DNA of 64,000 nt from Streptomyces sp. SolWspMP-5a-2 (lineage in GTDB: Bacteria > Actinomycetota > Actinomycetes > Streptomycetales > Streptomycetaceae): contig NZ_FMCI01000147.1 in the NCBI RefSeq assembly GCF_900091845.1, forward strand, positions 26,977-90,976, given 5' to 3'. How positions within the stretch are numbered: position 1 is the stretch's first letter; every line of letters starts with the position of its first letter. The notes under the pieces are model-generated. The model was given only the letters and a program-made list of their open reading frames with translations. It made no database searches and was not told where the DNA came from. Positions 45,078-52,987 of this stretch are shown piece after piece. Position numbers and translations under genes: made by a program.

Positions 45078-45938
45078 GTGACGATTCCGTCCGACGGCAC
45101 GCCCGAGCCCGTCCGCCCCCTCACCCCCACCCGTCGCACCCTGCTCGCCCTGGTCGGCGCCTCCCTGGCAGCGGCGCCATTGCTGCGCCCGGCGACCGCG
45201 AGCGCGAGCGGGACCGCCGCGGCGGCCTGTGCGCCCCTCGACGACCCGGCGAAGAAGGAGATCGCCATGAAGCTGGTGTCGAGCGCGGAGAACTCCTCGC
45301 TCGACTGGAAGGCGCAGTACCGCTACATCGAGGACATCGGCGACGGCCGCGGCTACACGGCCGGCATCATCGGCTTCTGCTCCGGCACCGGCGACATGCT
45401 CGACCTCGTCCAGCTCTACGCCGACCGCAAGCCGGGCAATGTGCTGGCGAAGTACCTCCCGGCGCTGCGCCGGGTGAACGGGAGCGACTCGCACTCCGGG
45501 CTCGACCCCGACTTCCCGCGCGACTGGCGCACGGCCGCCCAGGACACCGTCTTCCAGCAGGCGCAGAACGACGAGCGGGACCGGGTGTACTTCAACCCGG
45601 CCGTGCAGCAGGGCAAGACGGACAGGGTCGGCACGCTCGGCCAGTTCGCGTACTACGACGCCATCGTCATGCACGGCGACGGCGGCGACCCGACCAGCTT
45701 CCGCAACATCAGGGCGCGGGCCCTGCGGTCCGCGAAGCCCCCGGCGCAGGGCGGCGCGGAGGCGACCTGGCTGAACGCGTTCCTCGACGCCCGGGTGTGG
45801 GCGATGCGGCAGGAGGAGGCGCACAGCGACACCAGCCGTGTCGACACGGCGCAGCGGGTCTTCCTGCGCGACGGGAACCTCTGCCTCGACACCCCCCTCG
45901 CGTGGAAGGTGTACGGCGACAGCTTCCGGATCGGCTGA
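45078..45938 (+). CDS. csn: Secreted chitosanase, glycoside hydrolase family 46
   Basis: The 286-residue product carries a Tat-like signal (TPTRRTLLALVGASLAAAPL) and a mature part that closely follows the Streptomyces N174 chitosanase as I recall it: KEIAMKLVSSAENSSLDWKA, with the catalytic acid Glu in SSAENSS; IEDIGDGRGYTAGIIGFCSG, with the catalytic base Asp; VFQQAQNDERDRVYFNPAVQ; ALGQFAYYDAIVMHG-type GTLGQFAYYDAIVMHGDGG; and SDTSRVDTAQRVF. It hydrolyses beta-1,4 glucosamine links of chitosan outside the cell. Single gene, probably induced by chitosan oligosaccharides through the upstream CsnR-like operator. Confidence 0.95.
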   Translation: MTIPSDGTPEPVRPLTPTRRTLLALVGASLAAAPLLRPATASASGTAAAACAPLDDPAKKEIAMKLVSSAENSSLDWKAQYRYIEDIGDGRGYTAGIIGFCSGTGDMLDLVQLYADRKPGNVLAKYLPALRRVNGSDSHSGLDPDFPRDWRTAAQDTVFQQAQNDERDRVYFNPAVQQGKTDRVGTLGQFAYYDAIVMHGDGGDPTSFRNIRARALRSAKPPAQGGAEATWLNAFLDARVWAMRQEEAHSDTSRVDTAQRVFLRDGNLCLDTPLAWKVYGDSFRIG

Positions 45939-46014
45939 CCCGGGGCGGGCCGCCGCGCCTGCCCCCGGCGCGGCGCGGTGGCCCGCTGCGGTACCCTCAT
46001 CAGCGGCGGGCCCC

Positions 46015-46037
46015 GCTCATAACGTCGGGTTATGAGC
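46015..46037. other. Perfect 9-5-9 inverted repeat with AT-rich arms
   Basis: GCTCATAAC (46015..46023) and GTTATGAGC (46029..46037) are exact complements separated by GTCGG. It lies 77 bp after the chitosanase stop and 90 bp before the reductase start. The TAAC/GTTA ends resemble operators of TetR- or MarR-type regulators, but a terminator role cannot be excluded. Confidence 0.45.
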
Positions 46038-46060
46038 CCATAGGCCGGACTGATGTACCG

Positions 46061-46087
46061 AGTAAGGCTTGCCTTAGTTTAGGCTTT
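46061..46087. promoter_or_regulatory. Possible DmdR/IdeR iron box
   Basis: TAAGGCTTGCCTTA (46063..46076) is a perfect palindrome, directly followed by TTAGTTTAGGCTTTC, which agrees at 13 of 19 positions with the TTAGGTTAGGCTAACCTAA-type iron box. Overlapping half-sites 41-65 bp before a ferredoxin reductase gene suggest iron-dependent repression. Tentative. Confidence 0.45.
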
Positions 46088-46127
46088 CGTCGAGTCGATT
46101 ATGTCGCCGCTCGAAGGGAACCTGATC

Positions 46128-47492
46128 ATGCCCCGCCCCCTGCGGGTAGCCATCGTCGGAGCCGGCCCCGCCGGGATCTACGCCGCCGACGCGTTGCTCA
46201 AGTCCGACGTGGCCGCCGAGCCCGGTGTGTCCATCGACATCTTCGAGCGCATGCCGGCCCCGTTCGGCCTGATCCGCTACGGCGTCGCCCCCGACCACCC
46301 CCGCATCAAGGGCATCATCACCGCCCTCCACCAGGTGCTCGACAAGCCGCAGATCCGCCTCTTCGGCAACGTGGACTACCCCACGGACATCAGCCTGGAC
46401 GACCTCCGCGCGTTCTACGACGCGGTGATCTTCTCCACCGGCGCGACCGCCGACCGCGAGCTGTCCGTCCCCGGCGTCGAACTCGACGGCTCGTACGGCG
46501 CCGCCGACTTCGTCTCCTGGTACGACGGCCACCCGGACGTGCCGCGCACCTGGCCGCTCGACGCCGAGAAGGTCGCCGTCCTCGGGGTCGGCAACGTGGC
46601 GCTGGACGTCGCGCGCATCCTCGCCAAGACCGCCGAGGAACTGCTGCCGACGGAGATCCCGCCCAACGTCCACAAGGGCCTCAAGGCCAACAAGGCGCTG
46701 GAGGTGCACGTCTTCGGGCGGCGCGGCCCGGCGCAGGCGAAGTTCTCGCCGCTGGAGCTGCGGGAGCTGGACCACTCCCCCAACATCGAGGTCATCGTCG
46801 ACCCCGAGGACATCGACTACGACGCCGGTTCGATCGAGACCCGGCGCGGCAACAAGCAGGCCGACATGGTCGCCAAGACCCTGGAGAACTGGGCGATCCG
46901 CGACGTCGGCGAGCGGCCGCACAAGCTGTTCCTGCACTTCTTCGAGTCGCCCACCGAGATCCTCGGCGAGGACGGCAAGGTGGTCGGCCTGCGCACCGAG
47001 CGCACCGCGCTGGACGGCACCGGCAACGTCAAGGGCACCGGCGCCTTCAAGGAGTGGGACGTCACCGCGGTCTACCGCGCGGTCGGCTACCTCTCCGACA
47101 AGCTGCCCAAGCTGCCCTGGGACATCGACTCGGGCACCGTCCCCGACGAGGGCGGCCGGGTCGTGCAGGAGGGCGGCGACCACCTCACCTCGACGTACGT
47201 CACCGGCTGGATCAGGCGCGGTCCCGTGGGTCTGATCGGGCACACCAAGGGCGACGCCAACGAGACGGTGTCCAACCTGCTGGCCGACTTCGCCGCGGGC
47301 AGGCTCCAGGAGCCGACCGCGCCCGCGCCGGAGGCCGTCGACGCGTTCCTCGGCGAGCGCGGCGTGCGGTACACCACGTGGGAGGGCTGGTACCGCCTCG
47401 ACGCCGCGGAGAAGGCGCTGGGCGAGCCGCAGGGCCGCGAGCGGGTGAAGCTGGTCGAGCGCGAGGACATGCTCAGGGAGAGCGGCGCCTGA
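46128..47492 (+). CDS. Ferredoxin-NADP+ reductase (FprA/adrenodoxin reductase type)
   Basis: A 454-residue flavoprotein: LRVAIVGAGPAGIYAADALL (FAD), FERMPAPFGLIRYGVAPDHP, ATGADRELxVPG-type STGATADRELSVPGVEL, VAVLGVGNVALDVARILAKT (NADP site), VHVFGRRGPAQAKFSPLELR and YVTGWIRRGPVGLIGHTKGD. It matches mycobacterial FprA and mitochondrial adrenodoxin reductase over their full length. It passes electrons from NADPH to ferredoxins, including those serving P450s. ATG 46128 was chosen because AAGGGAA precedes it; an upstream in-frame ATG at 46101 is less likely. A possible iron box lies upstream. Confidence 0.92.
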   Translation: MPRPLRVAIVGAGPAGIYAADALLKSDVAAEPGVSIDIFERMPAPFGLIRYGVAPDHPRIKGIITALHQVLDKPQIRLFGNVDYPTDISLDDLRAFYDAVIFSTGATADRELSVPGVELDGSYGAADFVSWYDGHPDVPRTWPLDAEKVAVLGVGNVALDVARILAKTAEELLPTEIPPNVHKGLKANKALEVHVFGRRGPAQAKFSPLELRELDHSPNIEVIVDPEDIDYDAGSIETRRGNKQADMVAKTLENWAIRDVGERPHKLFLHFFESPTEILGEDGKVVGLRTERTALDGTGNVKGTGAFKEWDVTAVYRAVGYLSDKLPKLPWDIDSGTVPDEGGRVVQEGGDHLTSTYVTGWIRRGPVGLIGHTKGDANETVSNLLADFAAGRLQEPTAPAPEAVDAFLGERGVRYTTWEGWYRLDAAEKALGEPQGRERVKLVEREDMLRESGA

Positions 47493-47869
47493 GCGTCCGC
47501 ACCCCCACGGACACGAGCGAGCGACGCCGACGGGCCCGGGAGAGCGATCCCGGGCCCGTCGGCGCGTCCGCCCCCGAGGCGCGCGGCAACACGGCGCACC
47601 CCGGAGTGACCCTGCGGGTCTCTGTGCGCCGCGCGGGTGACGGGACCCGCCCGAGCGGATCGCGGGCGGACCCCGTCCGGGCCGGTGCGACCGCCGCGCG
47701 GACCGGGCGGCACGGGTGCGGCCCCGCGGTCCCGAGCGCGCTCCGCACACCCCCGTGTGCGGGGCCGGGCTCCCGGTCCCGCGCCGTGGGCGCGCACCCC
47801 GTCGTCCGTCGCGCGTCCCGCAGTGTCCATACTGGTGGACGCACCCGTCCCCGCCCCCGGCAAGGACCC
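47493..47869. other. Intergenic region with a terminator, otherwise unremarkable
   Basis: Apart from the hairpin at 47525..47564, I see no gene or recognisable motif in this very GC-rich stretch. GCCGCGCGTCCCGCAGTGTCC and CATACTGGTGG near 47815..47835 may contain the promoter of the following gene. Confidence 0.3.
47525..47564 (+). terminator. Very strong hairpin after the ferredoxin reductase gene
   Basis: CGCCGACGGGCCCGGGA (47525..47541) pairs perfectly over 17 bp with TCCCGGGCCCGTCGGCG (47548..47564) around a 6-nt loop, 33 bp after the stop. No U tract. Confidence 0.8.
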
Positions 47870-49024
47870 ATGGCCACCACGACCAGCGCCCGCACCGCCC
47901 ACCCGCCGACCCTGTGGCTCTCCCGGGGCCGGTACGACGGCCCCGACCCGGCCGCCGTCGTCCGGCAGACCCTGGAGCGGCACAAGCTCGACGGGGTCAT
48001 CGACGACCACATGGAGCCTCCCGAGGCCGCCACGATCGCGGAGTACGTCTTCGAGGCGCGCTGGAAGGCCGCCGGTGACGTGATCGTGCGGGCCAGGCTC
48101 TCCCTCGCCCGGGACGGCGCGGACGGCAGGGACTGGGTGCTGGCGGCCGAGGCCGAACGCGCCTGGGACCAGGAGTGGCCGTCACCGGCGACCATGTTCT
48201 GGCCGGACGACCCCACCGAGGCCTGGGACCGTGAGCCGCGCACCGGGCTGCGGATGCGGGCCGCCCACCGGCTGCCCGAGGAGGACAAGGACATCAGGGC
48301 CCTGCTGCGCGACTCGGTGCGGGGCGGCTGGACCATCGGGGTCGTCGTGCACGAGGCGATGACGCCGGACGGGCAGGGGCGGCTGCCGCTGCACCGGCAT
48401 CTGCCGCCGGGCATCAGGCACCGGGTGGTGGAGCACCGCGCCGCGCCGGACCAGCTGCGGGTGGTGAACTTCGCGCTGCGCGACTTCGGGATCGAGGTCC
48501 CGCGCGGCGGCGCCGTCGTGCTGCCGGTGGACGTGTCCCGGGAGGAGGCGGAGGGCCTCGCCGTGCGCACCGTCTTCCTCGACGGCTCGCGGCCCGAGGA
48601 CCTCGTCGCGGCGGTCATCCGCTACGCGGGGCTGACCAGGCCGCTGCCCGAGGGCGCGGGAGAGACCCTCGCCGCGCTGCGCGACGACTGGCATCTGACC
48701 ACCCTGGAGGAGGAGTTGGTCCGCCAGCGGGCGCTGGTGGCGATGTACGCGGAGGCGCTGGACGCCATGACCCAGTCCCGCGATCTGTACCGGGAGGCGG
48801 CCGAGCGGGCGCACGAGGCGCTCCAGGTGTACCGCGAGTCGGGGGGCGAACCCGCGCCCCGGGCACCGTCCGCGGAGCCGCCCGCGGGGACGCCGTTGCA
48901 GCAACTGACGCGCAGGCTGGGCTGGTTCAAGGACGCGGGCAGAAGTCCGCGCCCCGCGCCCGCGGCGGACCGCGGAAGCGGGGACGAGGATCCCTCGGAC
49001 CGTCCCGGGCGGGACGGCGGCTGA
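47870..49024 (+). CDS. Conserved hypothetical cytosolic protein
   Basis: A 384-residue protein without signal or membrane segments. ATG 47870 follows AAGGACCC. Recognisable only as sequence: PPTLWLSRGRYDGPDPAAVV, IAEYVFEARWKAAGDVIVRA, WDQEWPSPATMFWPDDPTEA, HRHLPPGIRHRVVEHRAAPD, then a helical, possibly coiled region (TTLEEELVRQRALVAMYAEA, MTQSRDLYREAAERAHEAL) and a disordered, charged tail. The helical part suggests oligomerisation. No function can be assigned. It ends 4 bp from the convergent repeat-bearing membrane protein gene. Confidence 0.65.
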   Translation: MATTTSARTAHPPTLWLSRGRYDGPDPAAVVRQTLERHKLDGVIDDHMEPPEAATIAEYVFEARWKAAGDVIVRARLSLARDGADGRDWVLAAEAERAWDQEWPSPATMFWPDDPTEAWDREPRTGLRMRAAHRLPEEDKDIRALLRDSVRGGWTIGVVVHEAMTPDGQGRLPLHRHLPPGIRHRVVEHRAAPDQLRVVNFALRDFGIEVPRGGAVVLPVDVSREEAEGLAVRTVFLDGSRPEDLVAAVIRYAGLTRPLPEGAGETLAALRDDWHLTTLEEELVRQRALVAMYAEALDAMTQSRDLYREAAERAHEALQVYRESGGEPAPRAPSAEPPAGTPLQQLTRRLGWFKDAGRSPRPAPAADRGSGDEDPSDRPGRDGG

Positions 49025-49028
49025 GCCG

Positions 49029-50162
49029 TCAGCCCTCGGCGGGGCCCGCCTCGGCGAGCTGCCTGGGCGCGGCCGTCTCCAGGACCGGCGGCTGCCAGGT
49101 CAGCCGGACCAGCAGCGCGACCAGCGCCGTCAGCGACGCGAAGACGGCGGCGAGACCGGCCACCCAGCTCGGCGCCAGGGCCAGCGAGAGCGCCTGCGAG
49201 AGCTGCGCCGAGTGGACGCGGCCCTCGAACACCTGGGCCGCCGCCAGCAGCGCAGGCACCACCACCGCGCCCGCCAGGACCGGCAGCGCCGGGCGGACGG
49301 TGAGCAGCACGGACAGCAGCGCGCAGAGCACGAAGACGCCGAGCGCGAAGCCGTAGGCCCGCATCGGGACGCCGTCGCCGTGCGGCGGGAACCACAGCAG
49401 CGCGCAGAGCAGCAGGACACCGGCGGCGGCCAGGCTCGGCCAGGCCAGATGGCGCCGGGCGGGAGGACTCTCCGCGGTGCGCGGCAGGCGGCGGGGCGTG
49501 CGGCCCTCGATCACCTCGATCGGCGGGACCGACTCGACGTCACCGGGCTCCGCGCCGAAGGGATCGGCGGCGGCCGGCCGCGCGGGCGCCGGACGGGCCG
49601 CGGGCGGAGGTCCGGCGGCGAGGGGCTGGACGGCGGGCCGGTCGTCGGGCCGCTCCTGCGGCTGGGCGGCGAACGGGTCGGCGTCCGGGGGCGCCTCGGG
49701 CGGGGCCGGGGTGTCGCGCTCGACACTCATCCGCCCGATCAGCTCCACGAGGTCCTCGATCGGCCGGGCGGTCGCGGCGACCCGGGCCGCCTCCCGTCCG
49801 GCGTGCGGTTCCAGGGGTGTCCGGCTCAGCAGTGACATCAGCCGGGTCACCTCCTCCACCGGGCGGCACTCGGCCGCGGCCCGGATCGCCTCGTCCGCGC
49901 TCTCGGGGTCGCGCGGTGGTCGGGTCAGGAGCGCCACCAGACGGGTGACGTCCTCGACGGAGCGGCTGGTGCCGATCGCGCGCAGCGCGTCGACGGTCGC
50001 CTGCGCGTACTGGGGCGACTGCTCCAGGAGGGTGATCAGGTGCGCGACCTCCTCCAGCGGGCGGTCGGCCACGGCCGCGTGGACGACGGCCGTGATCGGG
50101 TCGGCGTCCCGGGTGGGTATGGGGGCTTCGGTCGGATCGGGTGCTGATGAGCGGAAGCTCAT
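49029..50162 (-). CDS. Membrane protein with 33-residue tandem repeats
   Basis: The 377-residue product starts at ATG 50162 after CTGGAGCCGAGC. Residues 34 to about 148 are three exact 33-residue units plus a partial fourth, each beginning R(P/S)(L/V/I)E(E/D)(V/L), followed by a hydrophobic helix such as HLITLLEQSP, RLVALLTRPP, RLMSLLSRTP and ELIGRMS, then an Ala-rich helix. These look like a helical-repeat solenoid. A Pro/Ala-rich linker leads to about four membrane helices (LAAAGVLLLCALLWF, ALGVFVLCALLSVLL, VLAGAVVVPALLAAAQ, VAGLAAVFASLTALVALLV). The likely form is a cytosolic scaffold attached to the membrane; the function is unknown. Confidence 0.75.
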   Translation of the reverse strand: MSFRSSAPDPTEAPIPTRDADPITAVVHAAVADRPLEEVAHLITLLEQSPQYAQATVDALRAIGTSRSVEDVTRLVALLTRPPRDPESADEAIRAAAECRPVEEVTRLMSLLSRTPLEPHAGREAARVAATARPIEDLVELIGRMSVERDTPAPPEAPPDADPFAAQPQERPDDRPAVQPLAAGPPPAARPAPARPAAADPFGAEPGDVESVPPIEVIEGRTPRRLPRTAESPPARRHLAWPSLAAAGVLLLCALLWFPPHGDGVPMRAYGFALGVFVLCALLSVLLTVRPALPVLAGAVVVPALLAAAQVFEGRVHSAQLSQALSLALAPSWVAGLAAVFASLTALVALLVRLTWQPPVLETAAPRQLAEAGPAEG

Positions 50163-50384
50163 GCTCGGCTCCAGAGGAGAGGGCTGCGGGCCGCGTCCCC
50201 CGACACGCGCCACGCTGGGTTTCGTTGACCATTTCTAAGCTCCGCCCGCGCGCGCTGCCACTCGGGTGACCCAGCGGTGTGACCGCGGCCACCACGCTGA
50301 CGGGTGGTCGGATACGTAGGAACGGGGAATGCGGGAAACCGGGAAGAGGGTCGTGGTGCGACGACCGAGTGCTGGGGAGGAAAC

Positions 50385-50687
50385 GTGAAGTCGATCACAG
50401 TGGTGGCCGTGGCCGCCGGAGTCCTCGCCGTGCTGGTTCTCGCGGTGGCGGTGGTGCTGATGGTGCGTCTGGTGCGCACGCGCAGGGAACTGCGCCGCGC
50501 CGGGCTGCCCACCGGCCCACGTTGGGTTTTCTGGGGCGCGCTGCTCTACCTCGTCCTGCCGACCGACCTGATTCCGGACCCCGTGTACCTGGACGACATC
50601 GGCGTCCTGCTCCTCGCGCTGCGCACCCTGCGCTCCGCTCCGGACGAGCAATTGGTCATGAATCCTCCCCGTGACTACGGAGAGTAA
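50385..50687 (+). CDS. DUF1232 (YkvA-like) small membrane protein
   Basis: The 100-residue product starts at GTG 50385 with GGGGAGGAAAC upstream. An N-terminal helix (VVAVAAGVLAVLVLAVAVVL) is followed by VFWGALLYLVLPTDLIPDPV and YLDDIGVLLLALRTL, the DUF1232 signature (YxxxPxDLIPDxxxxxDD). The family's function is unknown. It lies 119 bp upstream of the tgmA gene in the same direction, without evident linkage. Confidence 0.85.
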   Translation: MKSITVVAVAAGVLAVLVLAVAVVLMVRLVRTRRELRRAGLPTGPRWVFWGALLYLVLPTDLIPDPVYLDDIGVLLLALRTLRSAPDEQLVMNPPRDYGE

Positions 50688-50805
50688 GGAAACCAATCAC
50701 CCGTTCGATTCGTATAAGTGTCTGGAAGGGCAAGGCAGTCGGCGGATCGGACGGGGTCGCAGTGCGGGACCGCTCGATCGGCGCAGCACCGACAGGGGAG
50801 ATTCG

Positions 50806-50997
50806 ATGCAACCGTTCGCGCTCAACTACGCACGTCCGGCGGTGGAGTCGCAGTCCACCGTGCCGTATGTCTACGACACCGGGCTGCAGTTGAACGTTCT
50901 CTTCGACGGCCGGGTCGCCGCACGGGACCTCGCCCTGCTCAGGGAGGTGGGGACGACGACGTCCACCGCGGGCTCCAAGACTCACTTCGACGACTGA
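50806..50997 (+). CDS. tgmA: Graspetide precursor peptide TgmA
   Basis: A 63-residue precursor, ATG 50806 with GGGGAG six bases upstream. The leader contains the conserved TgmA block (MQPFALNYARPAVE, VPYVYDTGLQLNVLFDGR) and the C-terminal core is TTTSTAGSKTHFDD. Thr/Ser hydroxyls and the Lys are the nucleophiles and the terminal Asp pair the acids that an ATP-grasp ligase can join as omega-esters or amides. This matches the 'putative ATP-grasp target RiPP' family. tgmB begins 18 bp downstream. Confidence 0.9.
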   Translation: MQPFALNYARPAVESQSTVPYVYDTGLQLNVLFDGRVAARDLALLREVGTTTSTAGSKTHFDD

Positions 50998-51014
50998 ACG
51001 CGGAACCGCAGACG

Positions 51015-51998
51015 ATGACCGTGCTGATCCTGACCTCTGAAGAGGACGTGACGGCCGACATGGTGGTCGTGCACCTCAACGCGTCGGGGGTCCCCGTGGT
51101 CCGCCTCGATCCGGCCGACCTCACCGGGGGCGTGGCGCTCTCCGGGGAGTTCGTGCACGGCCGGTTCCGCGGCCACCTCCAGTCCGCCGGACGGCTGGTG
51201 AGCCTCTCGGGACTGCGGTCGGTGTGGGTCCGCAGGCCCGGCTCACCGGCCGCGCGGGCGGTCGCTCCCTCGACCTGGCTCACCGAGGAGGCGTCACAGG
51301 CGCTGTACGGGATGCTGCGGGGCACGGACGCCCGCTGGATGAACCACCCCGAGGCGGCCACCCGGGCCCGCCACAAGCCCTGGCAGCTGCGGCTGGCCCA
51401 GCGCTGCGGCCTGCCGGTGCCCGCCACCCTGATCACGACGTTCCCGCAGGCCGCGCGGGAGTTCGCGGAGCGCTATCCGGACCTGGTCGTCAAGCCGGTC
51501 TCCGGGGCCCATCCGCAGGACCCGCCGCGCGCGGTGCCGACCAGCCGGGTACCGCCGGACGCCGACTTCACGGCGGTGGCGTTCGGACCCACGCTGCTCC
51601 AGCGCCGGGTCGCCAAGCGGGCCGACATCCGGCTGACCGTGGTGGGCGGGGAGCTGCTGGCCGCCCGCAAGGCCACCCCGCGCGACGCCGACCCCGACGA
51701 GGTGGACGTGCGGTTCGCGTCCTCGGATGTCCCGTGGTGCGCCGCCGAGGTGCCGCCGCGGGTGGCGAGCGGCGTCCGCTCCTATCTGCGGGAGGCCGAA
51801 CTCGCGTACGGTGCCTTCGACTTCGCGGAGGACGCGGACGGCACCTGGTGGTTCCTCGAGTGCAACCAGTCGGGCCAGTTCGGGTTCGTCGAGGTCGAGA
51901 CGGGCCAGCCCATCGCCCGGACCATCGCCGAGTGGCTGGCGCGCCCCGGGCCCGAACCGCGCGCGCGGGTCGACGACTCGGACCGTACGGTGTGCTGA
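51015..51998 (+). CDS. tgmB: ATP-grasp ribosomal peptide maturase TgmB
   Basis: A 327-residue ATP-grasp ligase of the SAV_5884/TgmB family: VLILTSEEDVTADMVVVHLN, VWVRRPGSPAARAVAPSTWL (N-terminal pre-ATP-grasp), KPWQLRLAQRCGLPVPATLI, DLVVKPVSGAH (ATP-binding Lys), TLLQRRVAKRADIRLTVVGG, AYGAFDFAEDADGTWWFLEC followed by NQSGQFGFVE, with the metal-binding Glu and Asn. It activates core Asp carboxylates and links them to Thr/Ser or Lys side chains of TgmA. It sits directly after tgmA. The O-methyltransferase that often completes such loci is absent here. Confidence 0.92.
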   Translation: MTVLILTSEEDVTADMVVVHLNASGVPVVRLDPADLTGGVALSGEFVHGRFRGHLQSAGRLVSLSGLRSVWVRRPGSPAARAVAPSTWLTEEASQALYGMLRGTDARWMNHPEAATRARHKPWQLRLAQRCGLPVPATLITTFPQAAREFAERYPDLVVKPVSGAHPQDPPRAVPTSRVPPDADFTAVAFGPTLLQRRVAKRADIRLTVVGGELLAARKATPRDADPDEVDVRFASSDVPWCAAEVPPRVASGVRSYLREAELAYGAFDFAEDADGTWWFLECNQSGQFGFVEVETGQPIARTIAEWLARPGPEPRARVDDSDRTVC

Positions 51999-52005
51999 GG
52001 GAGCG

Positions 52006-52218
52006 TCAGTGGGAGCCGGGCAGCAGGGCCGAACGCTGCCAGCCCGCGCCCGGCTGGGCGGGACGCTCGGCCCCTGGCGCGTGCCCCAGGGAGGACTGGA
52101 ACGGCCGCATGACGTACTCCAGTTCCCGGCTCACGCGCTCGGCCTCGCTGCGGGCCTGAGCGGGGATGTCGCCGCGCTCGGCGACGAGTCGGTCGTAGAT
52201 GGGGGAATCCTGGAACAC
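52006..52218 (-). CDS. Small hypothetical protein next to tgmAB
   Basis: The 70-residue product from GTG 52218 begins MFQDSPIYDRLVAERGDIPA, followed by a charged helix (QARSEAERVSRELEYVMRPF) and a Gly/Pro-rich tail. It has the look of a conserved Streptomyces small protein but has no named family that I can give. It converges on tgmB with an 8-bp gap, so it may belong to the locus, for example as a small regulator or leader-binding factor, or be unrelated. Confidence 0.55.
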   Translation of the reverse strand: MFQDSPIYDRLVAERGDIPAQARSEAERVSRELEYVMRPFQSSLGHAPGAERPAQPGAGWQRSALLPGSH

Positions 52219-52288
52219 CCGTCAGCACGCCTTTCCTGTGTGGCCCACGTACGCGGGCACGGCTGCCGAGTGTATGCGTACGGGCACA

Positions 52289-52309
52289 CCGGGGTGTGAA
52301 TTACCCCGG
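52289..52309. terminator. Hairpin between the small protein and DUF2269 genes
   Basis: CCGGGGT (52289..52295) and ACCCCGG (52303..52309) form a 7-bp stem with a 7-nt AT-rich loop, about 50 bp beyond the DUF2269-like stop on the minus strand. Confidence 0.4.
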
Positions 52310-52356
52310 AGCGCTTGACGGTCGGCGGTGTGGCGTGGGCGACACCGCCGACCTGG

Positions 52357-52812
52357 TCAGACGCCGGTCGTCGAGCCGGGACGGACGATCATCAGGATCG
52401 TGACGGTGGCCCAGAGCAGGTTGAAGATCCCGGTGGACATCGCCAGCCGGACGGTGTGCGCGCGTTCCACGGTCTGCCCCGAACCGACCTGTTCGAGCAG
52501 TTCGTCCTGGTGGGGCAGGACGAAGGCGATCAGCAGCCCCGCCGCGACGGCCGTCAGGGTGATCGAGGCGATCAGCCAGCCGCTGCCGAGGACCCCCATC
52601 GCCGCCGCGGTGGCGAACCCGAGGACCGGTACCGCGACACCCGCCGTGGCGTAGACCCGGCAGATGCGGTGCAGCAGCCGTACCGTCCCGACCCCGTCGG
52701 GAGCGTCCAGGGCCCGGCGGGCGGCCGGCGGGAACATGCTCGCGGCGACGGTGACCGGTCCGATCGCCACGATGGCGGCGAGGACGTGCAGGATCAGCAG
52801 GACGTGGGTCAT
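52357..52812 (-). CDS. DUF2269-like integral membrane protein
   Basis: The 151-residue product has four hydrophobic helices: VLLILHVLAAIVAIGPVTVA, ATAGVAVPVLGFATAAAMGV, ASITLTAVAAGLLIAFVLPH and FNLLWATVTILMIVRP. The opening HVLLILHVLAAIVAIG and the RxxH-like RLLHRICRVYA region are typical of DUF2269 predicted integral membrane proteins. Function unknown. It is divergently arranged with the AraC-type regulator (175 bp apart). Confidence 0.65.
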   Translation of the reverse strand: MTHVLLILHVLAAIVAIGPVTVAASMFPPAARRALDAPDGVGTVRLLHRICRVYATAGVAVPVLGFATAAAMGVLGSGWLIASITLTAVAAGLLIAFVLPHQDELLEQVGSGQTVERAHTVRLAMSTGIFNLLWATVTILMIVRPGSTTGV

Positions 52813-52987
52813 CGGGCGCCTTCCGGGGTGCGTGGGCCGTACCCGGCTCAGACTAGGGACGGCCGATCATGCTTCCCAGTGGCCGGAACGACAGGGATCG
52901 ACGGATTCCCGCCAGGTGCCCCGGCCAGCGACTGTTCGCGGGTGCCCTGGTCACGGCGGCGGCGGGAACCCGCCTATCGTGGCCGCC

